DNA of 64,000 bases, taken from Sinomonas cyclohexanicum (GTDB taxonomy: Bacteria; Actinomycetota; Actinomycetes; Actinomycetales; Micrococcaceae). The notes below the pieces were generated by a model. The model did not search any database, was not told the DNA's origin, and saw only the letters and a program-made list of their open reading frames with translations. Position numbers and translations under genes: made by a program. Of this stretch, positions 17,047 through 26,384 are shown piece after piece; positions within the stretch are counted from its first letter, which is position 1; every line of letters starts with the position of its first letter. Where the stretch lies: positions 1,674,001 to 1,738,000 of the forward strand of contig NZ_AP024525.1 in the NCBI RefSeq assembly GCF_020886775.1. The letters run 5' to 3'.

Positions 17047-18120
17047 TCAGAAGAGTACGTCCTGGCGCGGAGGGCCGGCTGGCGGAGCCGCCTGGGGCGC
17101 CGCAGTCTGGACGTGCTCGTCACGGTGCCCAAACGCCTCGTCCCGCTCGAAGCCCTTCCCGAACCCGTGGCGGTCCTTCGCCGCTGCCACGCGGCGCCCG
17201 AGCCACGCCCGGTAGTCCTTCGGCGCGTAGGCGCCCTTTGCGTACATCCGCCGGTACGGCCCCACGAGTCGAGGATGCTCGCGGGCGAGCCAGGACATGA
17301 ACCATTCCCGTGTGCCGGGACGCAGATGCAGCGCGCCGACGGTGACTCCGGTCGCGCCGGCGGCCGCGAGCTTGGCCATGAGCGCGTCGAGGTGTTCCTC
17401 GGAGTCAGTGAGCCACGGCAGGATCGGCATGGCCATGACGCCGCACGGCAGACCGGCGTCACGCAGCCTCGAGACGAGGTGGAGCCTCGCGGCGGGAGAG
17501 GGCGTGCCCGGCTCGAGCGCGGACTGGAGCGCGGGGTCGAGCACCGCGAGTGAGATCCCGGCCCCGACCGGGACGTGCGCCGCGGCGGCCTTGAGCAGGG
17601 GCAGGTCCCGTGCCAGGAGCGTGCCCTTGGTGAGGATCGAGAACGGCGTCCCGGAATCAGCGAGCGCCCGGATGATGCCGGGCATGAGGGCATAGCGTCC
17701 CTCGGCCCGCTGGTACGGGTCCGTGTTGGTCCCGAGCGCGACGTGTTCGCGCTTCCACGACGGCTTCGACACCTCGGCCCGGAGGACCTCCCCGACATTC
17801 ACCTTGACCACGAGCTGCTGGTCGAAGTCGAGGCCCGCGTCGAGGTCCAGGTACGTGTGCGTGTTCCGGGCGAAGCAGTACACGCACGCGTGGCTGCAGC
17901 CGCGATAAGGGTTCACGGTCCACCGGAACGGCATGGAGGACGCCGGCGGGACCTTGTTGAGCGCCGATTTCGCGGCGACCTCATGGAAAGTGATCCCCTG
18001 GAACTCCGGCGTCCTCACCGTGCGCAGCGCGCCCGCAAGGGACAGGAGGGGCGGCTGGGCCGGGCGGCCGCTGTCCGACTCGGGGAGCGGCTCGGCCACC
18101 GTCTGCGTGTTCCATCGCAT
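17047..18120 (-). CDS. Rv2578c-family radical SAM protein
   Basis: A 357-residue radical SAM protein with the iron-sulphur motif CX3CX2C in YRGCSHACVYCFARN (about residues 73-87). It also has TNTDPYQRAEGRY and SILTKGTLLARD, typical of the SplB-related group that includes Rv2578c of Mycobacterium tuberculosis. SplB itself repairs spore photoproduct, but the substrate of this actinobacterial branch is not established. A near-perfect LexA box lies 10 bases upstream of the start. Rv2578c is, from memory, among the LexA-regulated genes of M. tuberculosis. A DNA-damage-related role is therefore a reasonable inference. Confidence 0.85.
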   Translation of the reverse strand: MRWNTQTVAEPLPESDSGRPAQPPLLSLAGALRTVRTPEFQGITFHEVAAKSALNKVPPASSMPFRWTVNPYRGCSHACVYCFARNTHTYLDLDAGLDFDQQLVVKVNVGEVLRAEVSKPSWKREHVALGTNTDPYQRAEGRYALMPGIIRALADSGTPFSILTKGTLLARDLPLLKAAAAHVPVGAGISLAVLDPALQSALEPGTPSPAARLHLVSRLRDAGLPCGVMAMPILPWLTDSEEHLDALMAKLAAAGATGVTVGALHLRPGTREWFMSWLAREHPRLVGPYRRMYAKGAYAPKDYRAWLGRRVAAAKDRHGFGKGFERDEAFGHRDEHVQTAAPQAAPPAGPPRQDVLF

Positions 18121-18129
18121 GGAGTCTAT

Positions 18130-18145
18130 TCGAAGCTATGTTCGA
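18130..18145. promoter_or_regulatory. LexA binding site before the radical SAM gene
   Basis: On the minus strand TCGAACATAGCTTCGA matches the SOS consensus TCGAAC-N4-GTTCGA at all but one position. A TTGACA (-35-like) lies just upstream, so a bound repressor would cover the promoter. Confidence 0.75.
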
Positions 18146-18178
18146 ACAGGTGTCAAGCTTCCCGGCCCGTTGGGAGTG

Positions 18179-18823
18179 TCAGGCCGTGCCGAGCTCCCAC
18201 GTGACGGTCACCGACGCCGTGATCTCCGACTCTCCCGCCTCGAGGGGCGCACCCGCCTCCGCCGCGAATGCCACCCGGCGCAGCGGCATCGGCGGCCCGA
18301 CCGGGGCCGAGGGCTGGCCCGCCTCGACATGCACGACGGCGCCCAGTGGGCGGCCCGCCAGCGCGGCAAGCCGCTCGGCGGCCGCCCGGGCGTCGCGGAA
18401 TGCGGCGTCCTGCGCCGAGGAACGCGCCGCGGAGGGGTCGGAGATGCCGAGCGAGAGGCCGTGGATCCGGACCGCGTCGCCACCGGCCGCGACGATTGCG
18501 TCCAACAGCTCGCCGGTCCGCGCGATCTCGCGCGCGCCGATCGTCAGCCCGCGGCTGGCGGCGTACCCCACGAGCTGCTGCCCGCGCCCCTCCTCCCACG
18601 TCATCTCGGGCGTGACGGACAGCGAGGCCGAGGCGATGTCGGAGCGCGCGACGCCGGTGCGCAGCGCCGCGGCCACGATCGCCTCCGAAGCCCGGGACGC
18701 GCCGTCGTACGCGTCACCGAGGCGAGGCGCGCGGACCTCCGAACCGATCCGCAGGATCGCGATGTCCGGCACGGCGGTCACCGATCCGGTGCCGGTGACG
18801 GTGATGGAGTCCGGGTGGCTCAT
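18179..18823 (-). CDS. SIMPL (DUF541) domain protein
   Basis: A 214-residue protein with the SIMPL/DUF541 fold: it opens SITVTGTGSVTAVPDIAILRIG and continues with repeated alpha/beta units to VTVTWELG. SIMPL proteins are periplasmic or cytosolic oligomers of unclear function; some affect oxidative stress or signalling. No signal peptide is visible. The start at 18823 overlaps the upstream gene by 4 bases (ATGA), so the two genes are translationally coupled. The frame extends upstream without a plausible N-terminus. Confidence 0.82.
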   Translation of the reverse strand: MSHPDSITVTGTGSVTAVPDIAILRIGSEVRAPRLGDAYDGASRASEAIVAAALRTGVARSDIASASLSVTPEMTWEEGRGQQLVGYAASRGLTIGAREIARTGELLDAIVAAGGDAVRIHGLSLGISDPSAARSSAQDAAFRDARAAAERLAALAGRPLGAVVHVEAGQPSAPVGPPMPLRRVAFAAEAGAPLEAGESEITASVTVTWELGTA

Positions 18824-19248
18824 GGCTGGGTGTCCTTCCGGGGTCGGTAGCCGCCGTCCTCGAGGCCGGCGAGGCGCTCGAAGGGGTTGAGCGAAGCGGG
18901 GTCGCCGCCGAAGGCGAGGGATACAAGGGCGCCCGCGAGGTGACAGGCGAAGTAGAGCGGCAGGAACGGCAGGCCGAGGCACGCGGCGTACTGGGTGGCA
19001 TGCCGCGCCTCGTGGGCGAGGAGCTCCCGGCGGGCGAGCAGCTCCTCGGCGCTGCCCCGGGTGAGGATCACGTTACCGACCGTGAAGGCGCCCGCCACGG
19101 GCAGGCGCGGCGTGTAGCGCTCGGCCACGAACAAGCCGTCGGGCCCGCGGCGCAGGGGAGTGCGGGCCGCCGCGGCCAGTGCAAGGCCCAGCGGCGTCGA
19201 GAGGTTCAGGGTGTTGAGCACGGCCCGTGCCCGGCTGCCTGCGCGCAC
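18820..19248 (-). CDS. Conserved hypothetical protein with an HExxH motif
   Basis: A 142-residue protein. The centre carries LLAHEARHATQYA, an HExxH motif as in zinc metallopeptidases, followed by a hydrophobic segment FLPLYFACHLAGALVSLAFGG that may be membrane-associated. A third zinc ligand is not obvious. It overlaps the SIMPL gene by 4 bases. Members of this group are sometimes labelled Fe-S oxidoreductase, but I see no cysteine motif that would support this. A small zincin-like protein is the best description; function unknown. Confidence 0.6.
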   Translation of the reverse strand: MRAGSRARAVLNTLNLSTPLGLALAAAARTPLRRGPDGLFVAERYTPRLPVAGAFTVGNVILTRGSAEELLARRELLAHEARHATQYAACLGLPFLPLYFACHLAGALVSLAFGGDPASLNPFERLAGLEDGGYRPRKDTQP

Positions 19249-19270
19249 AGGGGCATAGTAGCCCGTGAAC

Positions 19271-19276
19271 TAGACT
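19271..19276 (+). promoter_or_regulatory. -10 element of a probable leaderless pheS transcript
   Basis: TAGACT ends exactly 6 bases before the GTG of pheS at 19283. No Shine-Dalgarno sequence is present and no good -35 is visible. Confidence 0.5.
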
Positions 19277-19279
19277 TGA

Positions 19280-20386
<1,107 letters not shown>

Positions 20387-20389
20387 CCC

Positions 20390-22936
20390 ATGCGAATCCC
20401 CCTTTCATGGCTGCGCGAGTACACGCAGCTCCCTGCGGACGCGACCGCAGAGGACCTCATGGCCGACCTCGTGAAGGTCGGGCTCGAGGAGGAGGCCGTG
20501 CACCGGCCCTCCGACACGATCAGCGGCCCCATCGTGGTGGGCCAGGTGCTCAGCGCCGTCAAGGAGCCGCAGAGCAACGGCAAGACCATCAACTGGTGCC
20601 AGGTCCGCGTGGTCCCCGAGGGCCAGAAGCAGACGCTCACCGGCAAGGGCATCGAGCCTTCCGGCATCCAGGGCATCGTGTGCGGCGCCCACAACTTCGA
20701 GGCTGGGGACAAGGTCGTGGTGACCCTGCCCGGCGCGACCCTGCCCGGCGACTTCCACATTGCCGCCCGCAAGACCTACGGCCACGTTTCCGCCGGGATG
20801 ATCGCGTCCGTGCGCGAGCTCGGCATCGGCGACGACCACGATGGCATCCTCGTGCTGTCCCGGATCGGCCTCGACCCCGAGATCGGCACCGACGCGCTCG
20901 AGCTCCTCGGCCTGAAGGACGAGGCCGCCGAGATCAACGTGACTCCCGACCGCGCGTACTGCTTCTCGATCCGGGGCATCGCCCGCGAGTACTCGCACGC
21001 CACCGGCACGGAGTTCACCGACCCGGCCACGCTCGTGGCCGCGCCCGAGACGCTCGACGGGGGGCACGCCGTCGTGCTGGACGACGACGCCCCCATCTAC
21101 GGCGTGCCCGGGTGCGACCGGTTCGTGGCGCGCACGGTGCGCGGCATCGACCCGGCCCGTCCCACCCCGCAGTGGATGGTCTCGCGGCTGCGCCTGGCAG
21201 GCGTCCGCTCGATCTCGCTGCCCGTGGACATCTCGAACTACGTCATGTTCGAGCTCGGCCAGCCGATCCACAATTACGACCTCGACAAGCTCACCGGTGC
21301 CATCACCGTCCGGCGCGCCGCACCGGGCGAGAAGATCACGACCCTCGACGACAAGGTCCGCGACCTCGACCCCGAGGACCTCCTGATCACGGACGAGTCC
21401 GGCCCGATCGGCATCGCCGGCGTCATGGGCGGGGCCACGACCGAGTGCTCGGACACGACCGTGAACGTCCTGGTCGAGGCCGCCCACTTCGACCCCGTGA
21501 GCATCGGCCGCTCGCGCCGCCGCCACAAGCTGCCCTCCGAGGCATCCAAGCGGTTCGAGCGCGGCGTCGACTGGAATGTCGCGGGCGTCGCGGCGCAGCG
21601 CGTCGTCGACCTCCTCGTCGAGCTCGGCGGCGGGACGGCGGACGAGGCAGGCACCGACGTCGGGACCGCGCCGGAAGCGGTGCGGATCGACCTCCCGGCC
21701 GAGTTCGCGTCGCGGCGGATCGGCATGGAGTTCAGCGACGAGCTCATCACGCGCGCCCTCGGGGACCTGGGCGCGGACGTGCAGCGGGCCGGCGCGGACT
21801 TCGTGGTCACGCCGCCGAGCTGGCGCAACGACCTCGAGACCAAGGAGGACCTCTCCGAGGAGATCGCCCGTCTGGTCGGGTACGACAAGATCCCGGCGAC
21901 GCTCCCCGTGGCGCCCCCCGGGCGCGGGTTCACCCGCACGCAGCAGCAGCGGCGCCGGCTCGTCCAGGCGCTCGCGGACGCCGGCCTGACCGAGGTCCTC
22001 GCGTACCCCTTCGCGACCAAGGCGGAGAACGAGACCTTCGGTGTGGCCGAGGAGGGTGCCGTGCGCCCGGCCGTCAAGCTCGCCAACCCGCTGAGTGAGG
22101 AGCGCGGCTGGCTGCGCACCTCGCTGCTGCCGGGCCTGATCGACACGGCCAAGCGCAACCACGGCCGCGGCTTCCGGGACCTCGCACTGTACGAGGCCGG
22201 TCTCGTGTTCCTCCCCGGCGACGGTGCGCTCGGCACCGCGGAGATCCCGCCGCTCGGCGTGCGCCCCTCGGACGAGGTCCTCGACTCGCTCTACGACGGT
22301 CTTCCGAACCAGCCGCTGCACGTCGCGGGCATCTTCACGGGCAAGGACTCGCCCGAGGCGCCCGGCGCAACGCCGCGTGCGTGGGATTGGGCGGACGCGC
22401 TCGACGCCGCGCGGCTCGTCGGCGACGTCCTCGGCGTCGAGCTCGTGGTCGCCCAGGGGGCGCACCAGGCGTTCCACCCGGGCCGCGCCGCCCAGCTTTC
22501 GCTGCGCTCCGGGGAGGTCATCGGGTACGCGGGCGAGCTGCACCCGAAGCTGCTCGCGCAGCTGGACATGCCGGCGCGCTCCGTCGCGTTCGAACTGGAC
22601 GCCGAGGCACTCTTCGAAGCCGCCGCCGACGTCGTGGTGGCCAAGCACATCTCGACGTTCCCCGTCGCGACCCAGGACGTCGCGCTGATCGTCGACGCCG
22701 AGCTGCCCGCCGACTCCGTGCTCGGCGCCCTGCGCGAGGGTGCCGGCGAGCTGCTCGAGGACGTGCACCTCTTCGACGTGTACACGGGCAAGGGCATCGA
22801 CGAGGGCAAGAAGTCCCTCGCGTTCGGCCTGCGCTTCCGCGCCGAGGACCGTACCCTCACCGCCGACGAGGCCTCCGAGGCGCGCGCCGCCGCCGTGGCG
22901 CTCGCCGCGAAGCGGTTCGGCGCGGTCCAGCGCTGA
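20390..22936 (+). CDS. pheT: Phenylalanyl-tRNA synthetase beta subunit
   Basis: An 848-residue beta subunit with the usual order of domains. An N-terminal tRNA-binding EMAP-like region (about 40-150) is followed by the B3/B4 editing domain, the B5 domain near 410-480, the catalytic-like core, and a C-terminal ferredoxin-fold anticodon-binding domain ending in GLRFRAEDRTLTADEA. The editing domain removes mischarged Tyr-tRNA. Full length with no breaks. The phosphopantetheinyl transferase follows after 15 bases. Confidence 0.97.
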   Translation: MRIPLSWLREYTQLPADATAEDLMADLVKVGLEEEAVHRPSDTISGPIVVGQVLSAVKEPQSNGKTINWCQVRVVPEGQKQTLTGKGIEPSGIQGIVCGAHNFEAGDKVVVTLPGATLPGDFHIAARKTYGHVSAGMIASVRELGIGDDHDGILVLSRIGLDPEIGTDALELLGLKDEAAEINVTPDRAYCFSIRGIAREYSHATGTEFTDPATLVAAPETLDGGHAVVLDDDAPIYGVPGCDRFVARTVRGIDPARPTPQWMVSRLRLAGVRSISLPVDISNYVMFELGQPIHNYDLDKLTGAITVRRAAPGEKITTLDDKVRDLDPEDLLITDESGPIGIAGVMGGATTECSDTTVNVLVEAAHFDPVSIGRSRRRHKLPSEASKRFERGVDWNVAGVAAQRVVDLLVELGGGTADEAGTDVGTAPEAVRIDLPAEFASRRIGMEFSDELITRALGDLGADVQRAGADFVVTPPSWRNDLETKEDLSEEIARLVGYDKIPATLPVAPPGRGFTRTQQQRRRLVQALADAGLTEVLAYPFATKAENETFGVAEEGAVRPAVKLANPLSEERGWLRTSLLPGLIDTAKRNHGRGFRDLALYEAGLVFLPGDGALGTAEIPPLGVRPSDEVLDSLYDGLPNQPLHVAGIFTGKDSPEAPGATPRAWDWADALDAARLVGDVLGVELVVAQGAHQAFHPGRAAQLSLRSGEVIGYAGELHPKLLAQLDMPARSVAFELDAEALFEAAADVVVAKHISTFPVATQDVALIVDAELPADSVLGALREGAGELLEDVHLFDVYTGKGIDEGKKSLAFGLRFRAEDRTLTADEASEARAAAVALAAKRFGAVQR

Positions 22937-22951
22937 CCACCTGAGGAAGCC

Positions 22952-23629
22952 GTGCTCCTGCGGGCAGTGCCGCTCGGTTCACCCGGGTCGGCGCTGCCCG
23001 CCGGCGTCTGCACCCCCGGCGAGCTCGAGCGGGCCGCCGCGATGGTGGACCCGGCGCGGCGGCACGGGTTCCTCGCCGGGCGGCTCGCGCTGCGGGCGTT
23101 CGTGGCGGAGCTCCTCGGGGTGGATCCGGAGCTCGTGGTCCCGGCCTATGCCTGTCCCGACTGCGGGCCGGGGGAGCACGGCGTGCCCGGCTTCGCTCTC
23201 GCTGCCGGTCCCGGCTCCGCGCACGACGACGGGGGGCGGCTGCCGCTGGATGTCGCCGCGAGCATGTCCCGGGCGGGAGGGTGGGCCATCCTCGCCGCTG
23301 AGGTCACCCCGTGTACCGCCGAGGTCACCTCGTCGCGTGCGAGGCCGGGGATCGGCGTCGACCTTGCCTTCGTAGCGGACTTCCGCGATGCGATCCCGAA
23401 GGCCGCCTTCTCGGCGACCGAGCGCCGTCGTGCGTACAGGGCGGCCGACCCGCCAGGCGAGGCCGCGCGGCTGTGGGCCCGCAAGGAGGCACTGCTCAAG
23501 GCCCTTGGCACCGGGCTGCGGGCAGATCCTTCCCATGTCGAGACCGTCGGCGAAAGCCGGGTCCACGATCTGGACACCCGTGGGCTCGGGCTCCCAGAGG
23601 GATTCGTCGCGGCCCTCGCACGCACCTGA
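22952..23629 (+). CDS. 4'-phosphopantetheinyl transferase, Sfp type
   Basis: A 225-residue enzyme that moves the phosphopantetheine arm of coenzyme A onto a carrier-protein serine. The motif GIGVDL (about 133-138) carries the first metal ligand, and WARKEALLKALGTGL (175-189) is the family WxxKEAxxK motif. The N-terminal half is less conserved and has a CPDC pair (68-71). The GTG start lies 15 bases after pheT. The nearest carrier domain is the Pls/PosA-type synthetase at 28715-32659, now separated by a mobile island, so this may be its activating enzyme. It could also serve fatty-acid or siderophore carriers. Confidence 0.85.
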   Translation: MLLRAVPLGSPGSALPAGVCTPGELERAAAMVDPARRHGFLAGRLALRAFVAELLGVDPELVVPAYACPDCGPGEHGVPGFALAAGPGSAHDDGGRLPLDVAASMSRAGGWAILAAEVTPCTAEVTSSRARPGIGVDLAFVADFRDAIPKAAFSATERRRAYRAADPPGEAARLWARKEALLKALGTGLRADPSHVETVGESRVHDLDTRGLGLPEGFVAALART

Positions 23630-23688
23630 CTGGCGACAAGCCGAAGGCCCTCCACCACCACCGCGTCCGCGGAAGTGAAGGTCAAGCG

Positions 23689-23727
23689 CCAGCTACGACC
23701 GGGGTGGGCCACCACGGTCGTAGCTGG
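23689..23727. terminator. Hairpin after the phosphopantetheinyl transferase gene
   Basis: A perfect 13-bp inverted repeat (CCAGCTACGACCG at 23689-23701, complement at 23715-23727) encloses a loop that itself contains GGTGG and CCACC. It lies 60 bases after the transferase stop codon and is a likely terminator, just outside the IS element. Confidence 0.65.
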
Positions 23728-23785
23728 TCAGCTATACGACATACCTGCGTGCGTGCTCATAGCTAATCGTGAATCAGGCGTTTTC

Positions 23786-24911
23786 TAGTGTTCCGTGTCG
23801 TTAGTTCCTGAATGGTTGGTGCGCTGGGAGAATTGGCTATGGCGAATTCTCCGGCTGCTGCATTGCGTCTGTTCGAGGGTGACGAGCCGGAGCTGCGGCG
23901 GTGGATGCGCGCGACCACGGTCCGGGCGGGGCTGGTGAAGCGGGCGCGGATTGTGCTCCTGGCGTCGGAAGGCGTCGCGAACACGCGGATCGCCGAGCTC
24001 GCCGGCGCCTCGGTGGTGACGGTGCTGAAGTGGCGGTCCCGGTACGAGGAAGCGGGGATCGCCGGCCTCGATGACGCGGAGCGTTCGGGGCGCCCGCGGG
24101 AGCTGGATCACGCCGAGATCGTGGCGACGACCCTGACTCCGCCGCCGAAGAAGTATGGGGTGACGCACTGGTCCTCGCGGCTGCTCGCGTCGCACCTGAA
24201 GGTGGGCAATGCGACGATCGCGAGGGCGTGGCGCGAGTACGGGGTGCAGCCCTGGCGGTCGGAGACGTTCAAGTTCTCCACCGACCCCGAGCTGGTGGGC
24301 AAGGTCACCGATGTCGTCGGGCTGTACCTGGCGCCGCCGGAGAACGCGATCGTGCTGTGCGTGGACGAGAAGTCGCAGATCCAGGCACTGGACCGGACGG
24401 CGCCGATGCTCCCGATGCGGCCAGGCGACGCGGAGAAGCGCACCCATGACTACACGCGGCACGGCACGACGACACTGTTCGCCGCGCTCGAGATCGCGAC
24501 AGGGCACGTCACCGGGGCGGTCAAGCCGAAGCACCGCAGGCAGGAGTTCCTCAGCTTCCTCCGACAGCTCGATCGCGCATACCCCGAGGTCGAGCTGCAC
24601 CTGGTGATGGACAACTACGCGACCCACAAGACCCCGGAGGTCAAGGCGTGGCTGGAGAAGCACCCTCGCTTCCGCGTGCACTTCACCCCGACCTCGGGGT
24701 CGTGGCTGAACCTCGTCGAGGTCTGGTTCGGGATCATCGACCGCCAGGCAATCCGCCGCGGAATCTTCACCAGCGTCAAAGACCTCAACGCCAAGATCCG
24801 GCAATTCATCACCGGCTGGAACGACCGCAAACACGCCTTCGTCTGGACCAAGACCGCCGACGAAGTCCTCAAGAAGGCGAACCATCAGCCAACTTCAGAA
24901 ACACGACACTA
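23786..24911 (+). mobile_element. IS630-family insertion sequence
   Basis: About 1.1 kb. Both ends carry a TA dinucleotide (23786-23787 and 24910-24911), the IS630 target duplication. The ends read TAGTGTTCCGTGTCG on the left and, on the opposite strand, TAGTGTCGTGTTTCTG on the right, an imperfect inverted repeat. One transposase gene fills the element, and its stop codon TAG uses the right-hand TA. The element appears complete. It forms the left edge of a 3.6-kb accessory island. Confidence 0.85.
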
Positions 24912-24912
24912 G
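23839..24912 (+). CDS. IS630-family transposase
   Basis: A 357-residue DDE transposase. The N-terminal helix-turn-helix (about 25-75, IAELAGASVVTVLKWRSRYEE) is followed by a winged-helix region. The catalytic core has Asp in VLCVDEKSQI, Asp in LVMDNYATHKTP and Glu in WLNLVEVWFGII, the complete DDE triad of the IS630/Tc1 superfamily. The start at 23839 has GGGAGA upstream; an in-frame ATG at 23812 is an alternative. No frameshift or truncation is seen, so it may be active. Confidence 0.92.
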   Translation: MANSPAAALRLFEGDEPELRRWMRATTVRAGLVKRARIVLLASEGVANTRIAELAGASVVTVLKWRSRYEEAGIAGLDDAERSGRPRELDHAEIVATTLTPPPKKYGVTHWSSRLLASHLKVGNATIARAWREYGVQPWRSETFKFSTDPELVGKVTDVVGLYLAPPENAIVLCVDEKSQIQALDRTAPMLPMRPGDAEKRTHDYTRHGTTTLFAALEIATGHVTGAVKPKHRRQEFLSFLRQLDRAYPEVELHLVMDNYATHKTPEVKAWLEKHPRFRVHFTPTSGSWLNLVEVWFGIIDRQAIRRGIFTSVKDLNAKIRQFITGWNDRKHAFVWTKTADEVLKKANHQPTSETRH

Positions 24913-25833
24913 CTCGCGCTCAAGTTGCGGCACGTTCCATTTTCGTAGACGTGGCATCCTTTTGACTGCAAAGGTGACACGATCACGACGTTCGGTCTTC
25001 CGACGTCGTACCTTATGCGCTCCGTGACTGACTATGAGTCCCATAGTGACCATGCCAGCGATGAAAGCGTAGACCACTACACGCTCGTAGAATCCTGGAA
25101 CGCCGAAGCCATCAAGCCACGTCATGATGATTGCTGAGACGGCTGATATGACCGCCAGCGCGATAAGGAACAGTGACCAGTTCGTCTCGCTCAACCACAG
25201 GATGCCCAGGGAGAGCATGGCAACGATTGTCCCGACTACGAGGATAACTAGGCTCGCCGGGTGCAAACGGTGGTGTAGGTTCTCCGGGAAAATGCCGATG
25301 CCGACAAGTCCGATGCCAGTGGCAAACAGTGCCACGCGCACGATGAAGGCAAGGTGGTCTGGAGCCGTCAAATGACGGTTTGAGTGGACGCCGATGATGT
25401 GGCCCCATAGTGCACGTCCGTCGCTGATCCTCCTTCTCCCCTTATCGACGTCTTGCAGTGCCTTCAGCTCGCCGGGGTGCGCGGCGACGCGGAGCACGGC
25501 CGAGGTAATCAGCGAAGCGGCAACGATGATTCCCAATCCCAGGTAGATGAACGATACGTTCATCACGACGAATGCTTGCGAGCACAACCATCGGCCGTCG
25601 TCCTTGCAGACCGTCGCGCCGAGGTCGCTGATCATGTTTGTGAGGTAGCTGTAGTTGTCCTTGCCGTCGATAGCCCAGTTCCAGCTGAGTGAGACGGCGT
25701 ATTCGAAGGCGATGAACTGGACGAGACCCTTCGCGGCCCACGATCCAATGAGGTGCTGGCTATCGGCGCAGTCTGGTTTCCGCTTCTCAGACCAGTTGTC
25801 GAGCAAGCCCACAAATCGTCCTATGACGCTCAT
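24895..25833 (-). CDS. DUF998-like multi-pass membrane protein, 3' end altered by the IS
   Basis: A 312-residue protein with about 7 hydrophobic segments. The segment NMISDLGATVC and the later GIGLVGIGIFPENLHH resemble the ISxLG and GIFP motifs of DUF998 proteins, whose function is unknown. The reading frame continues into the right end of the IS630 element, so the last few residues (LVSCF) and the stop codon come from IS sequence. The original C-terminus has therefore probably been replaced. GC content is clearly below that of the flanking genes, in line with a transferred region. Confidence 0.65.
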   Translation of the reverse strand: MSVIGRFVGLLDNWSEKRKPDCADSQHLIGSWAAKGLVQFIAFEYAVSLSWNWAIDGKDNYSYLTNMISDLGATVCKDDGRWLCSQAFVVMNVSFIYLGLGIIVAASLITSAVLRVAAHPGELKALQDVDKGRRRISDGRALWGHIIGVHSNRHLTAPDHLAFIVRVALFATGIGLVGIGIFPENLHHRLHPASLVILVVGTIVAMLSLGILWLSETNWSLFLIALAVISAVSAIIMTWLDGFGVPGFYERVVVYAFIAGMVTMGLIVSHGAHKVRRRKTERRDRVTFAVKRMPRLRKWNVPQLERELVSCF

Positions 25834-25949
25834 GGCAGGATTAACGCGCGCGTCTGGACTAACTGCAAGAGGCGCGGATGACGTGACATCTGAGGTGTAG
25901 GTACCCGTCGCTCACTTTCGGTTGGGTGATGAACTTGTCGGTCGAGTCG

Positions 25950-26126
25950 CTACCCAGTGCTACCGAGCCATTGCGCCTCGATGACCCGCCGATGCACTGG
26001 CGATGCCTCGACCCAGAATGCGCGCGCGGCCTGGGAGTAGCAGGCGGGCCACAGCACTTGCGCGGGGACATGCTCGCGCGTCCACGCCAAGGCGAAGCTT
26101 GGTTCAGTGCGCTCGGTGCCGTCGTC
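25950..26126 (-). pseudogene. Possible C-terminal fragment of an unknown protein
   Basis: An open stretch of 58 codons on the minus strand reads like protein (PSFALAWTREHVPAQVLW, AFWVEASPVHRRVIEAQW) and ends with a stop, but it has no start codon of its own. It overlaps the end of the small membrane ORF at 26104-26292 in another frame, so the two may be one gene broken by a frameshift. The remainder of 25834-26103 shows nothing else I can support. Confidence 0.3.
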
Positions 26127-26292
26127 TCACCGTGGCGAGCAGAGAGAGTGCGATCAGGAGCACGACGACGCGGCCAACGACGCGCAGGATGCGGCGAATC
26201 GGGTGGCGCTTCGGTCGCTTGACGCCGGGCAGCGGAATGACTTGGGCCGACGGGCGTGGGGGAGCGGGATCGTGGCCGGGCAGAGCGGACAT
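26104..26292 (-). CDS. Small single-pass membrane protein, unknown
   Basis: A 62-residue frame with a proline-rich N-terminus (MSALPGHDPAPPRPSAQV), a basic stretch, one hydrophobic helix (about 37-53, VVGRVVVLLIALSLLAT) and a basic end. The layout suggests a tail-anchored or signal-anchored protein. A rightward shift into the neighbouring frame would extend it by about 50 residues, so this may be the N-terminal part of a broken gene. No family recognised; it lies inside the accessory island. Confidence 0.4.
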   Translation of the reverse strand: MSALPGHDPAPPRPSAQVIPLPGVKRPKRHPIRRILRVVGRVVVLLIALSLLATVRRRHRAH

Positions 26293-26384
26293 GGCGACGT
26301 TCCTTGAAATGGCGGTATCCAGTGAGGAAATCGGGAATACTTCAAGGCTACGAGGCTAGTTTCAATTGGTGAAGCGCGGGATTT

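Noticed and set aside
23300-23345. Repeated GAGGTCACC inside the PPTase gene as a fourth 14-nt array
   Set aside because: The two copies are not at 14-base spacing, lack the CTCCTGA half of the unit and are in frame in coding sequence.
25926-26222. 98-codon plus-strand ORF in the island
   Set aside because: No ribosome-binding site, arginine-rich shadow composition and overlap with better minus-strand frames.
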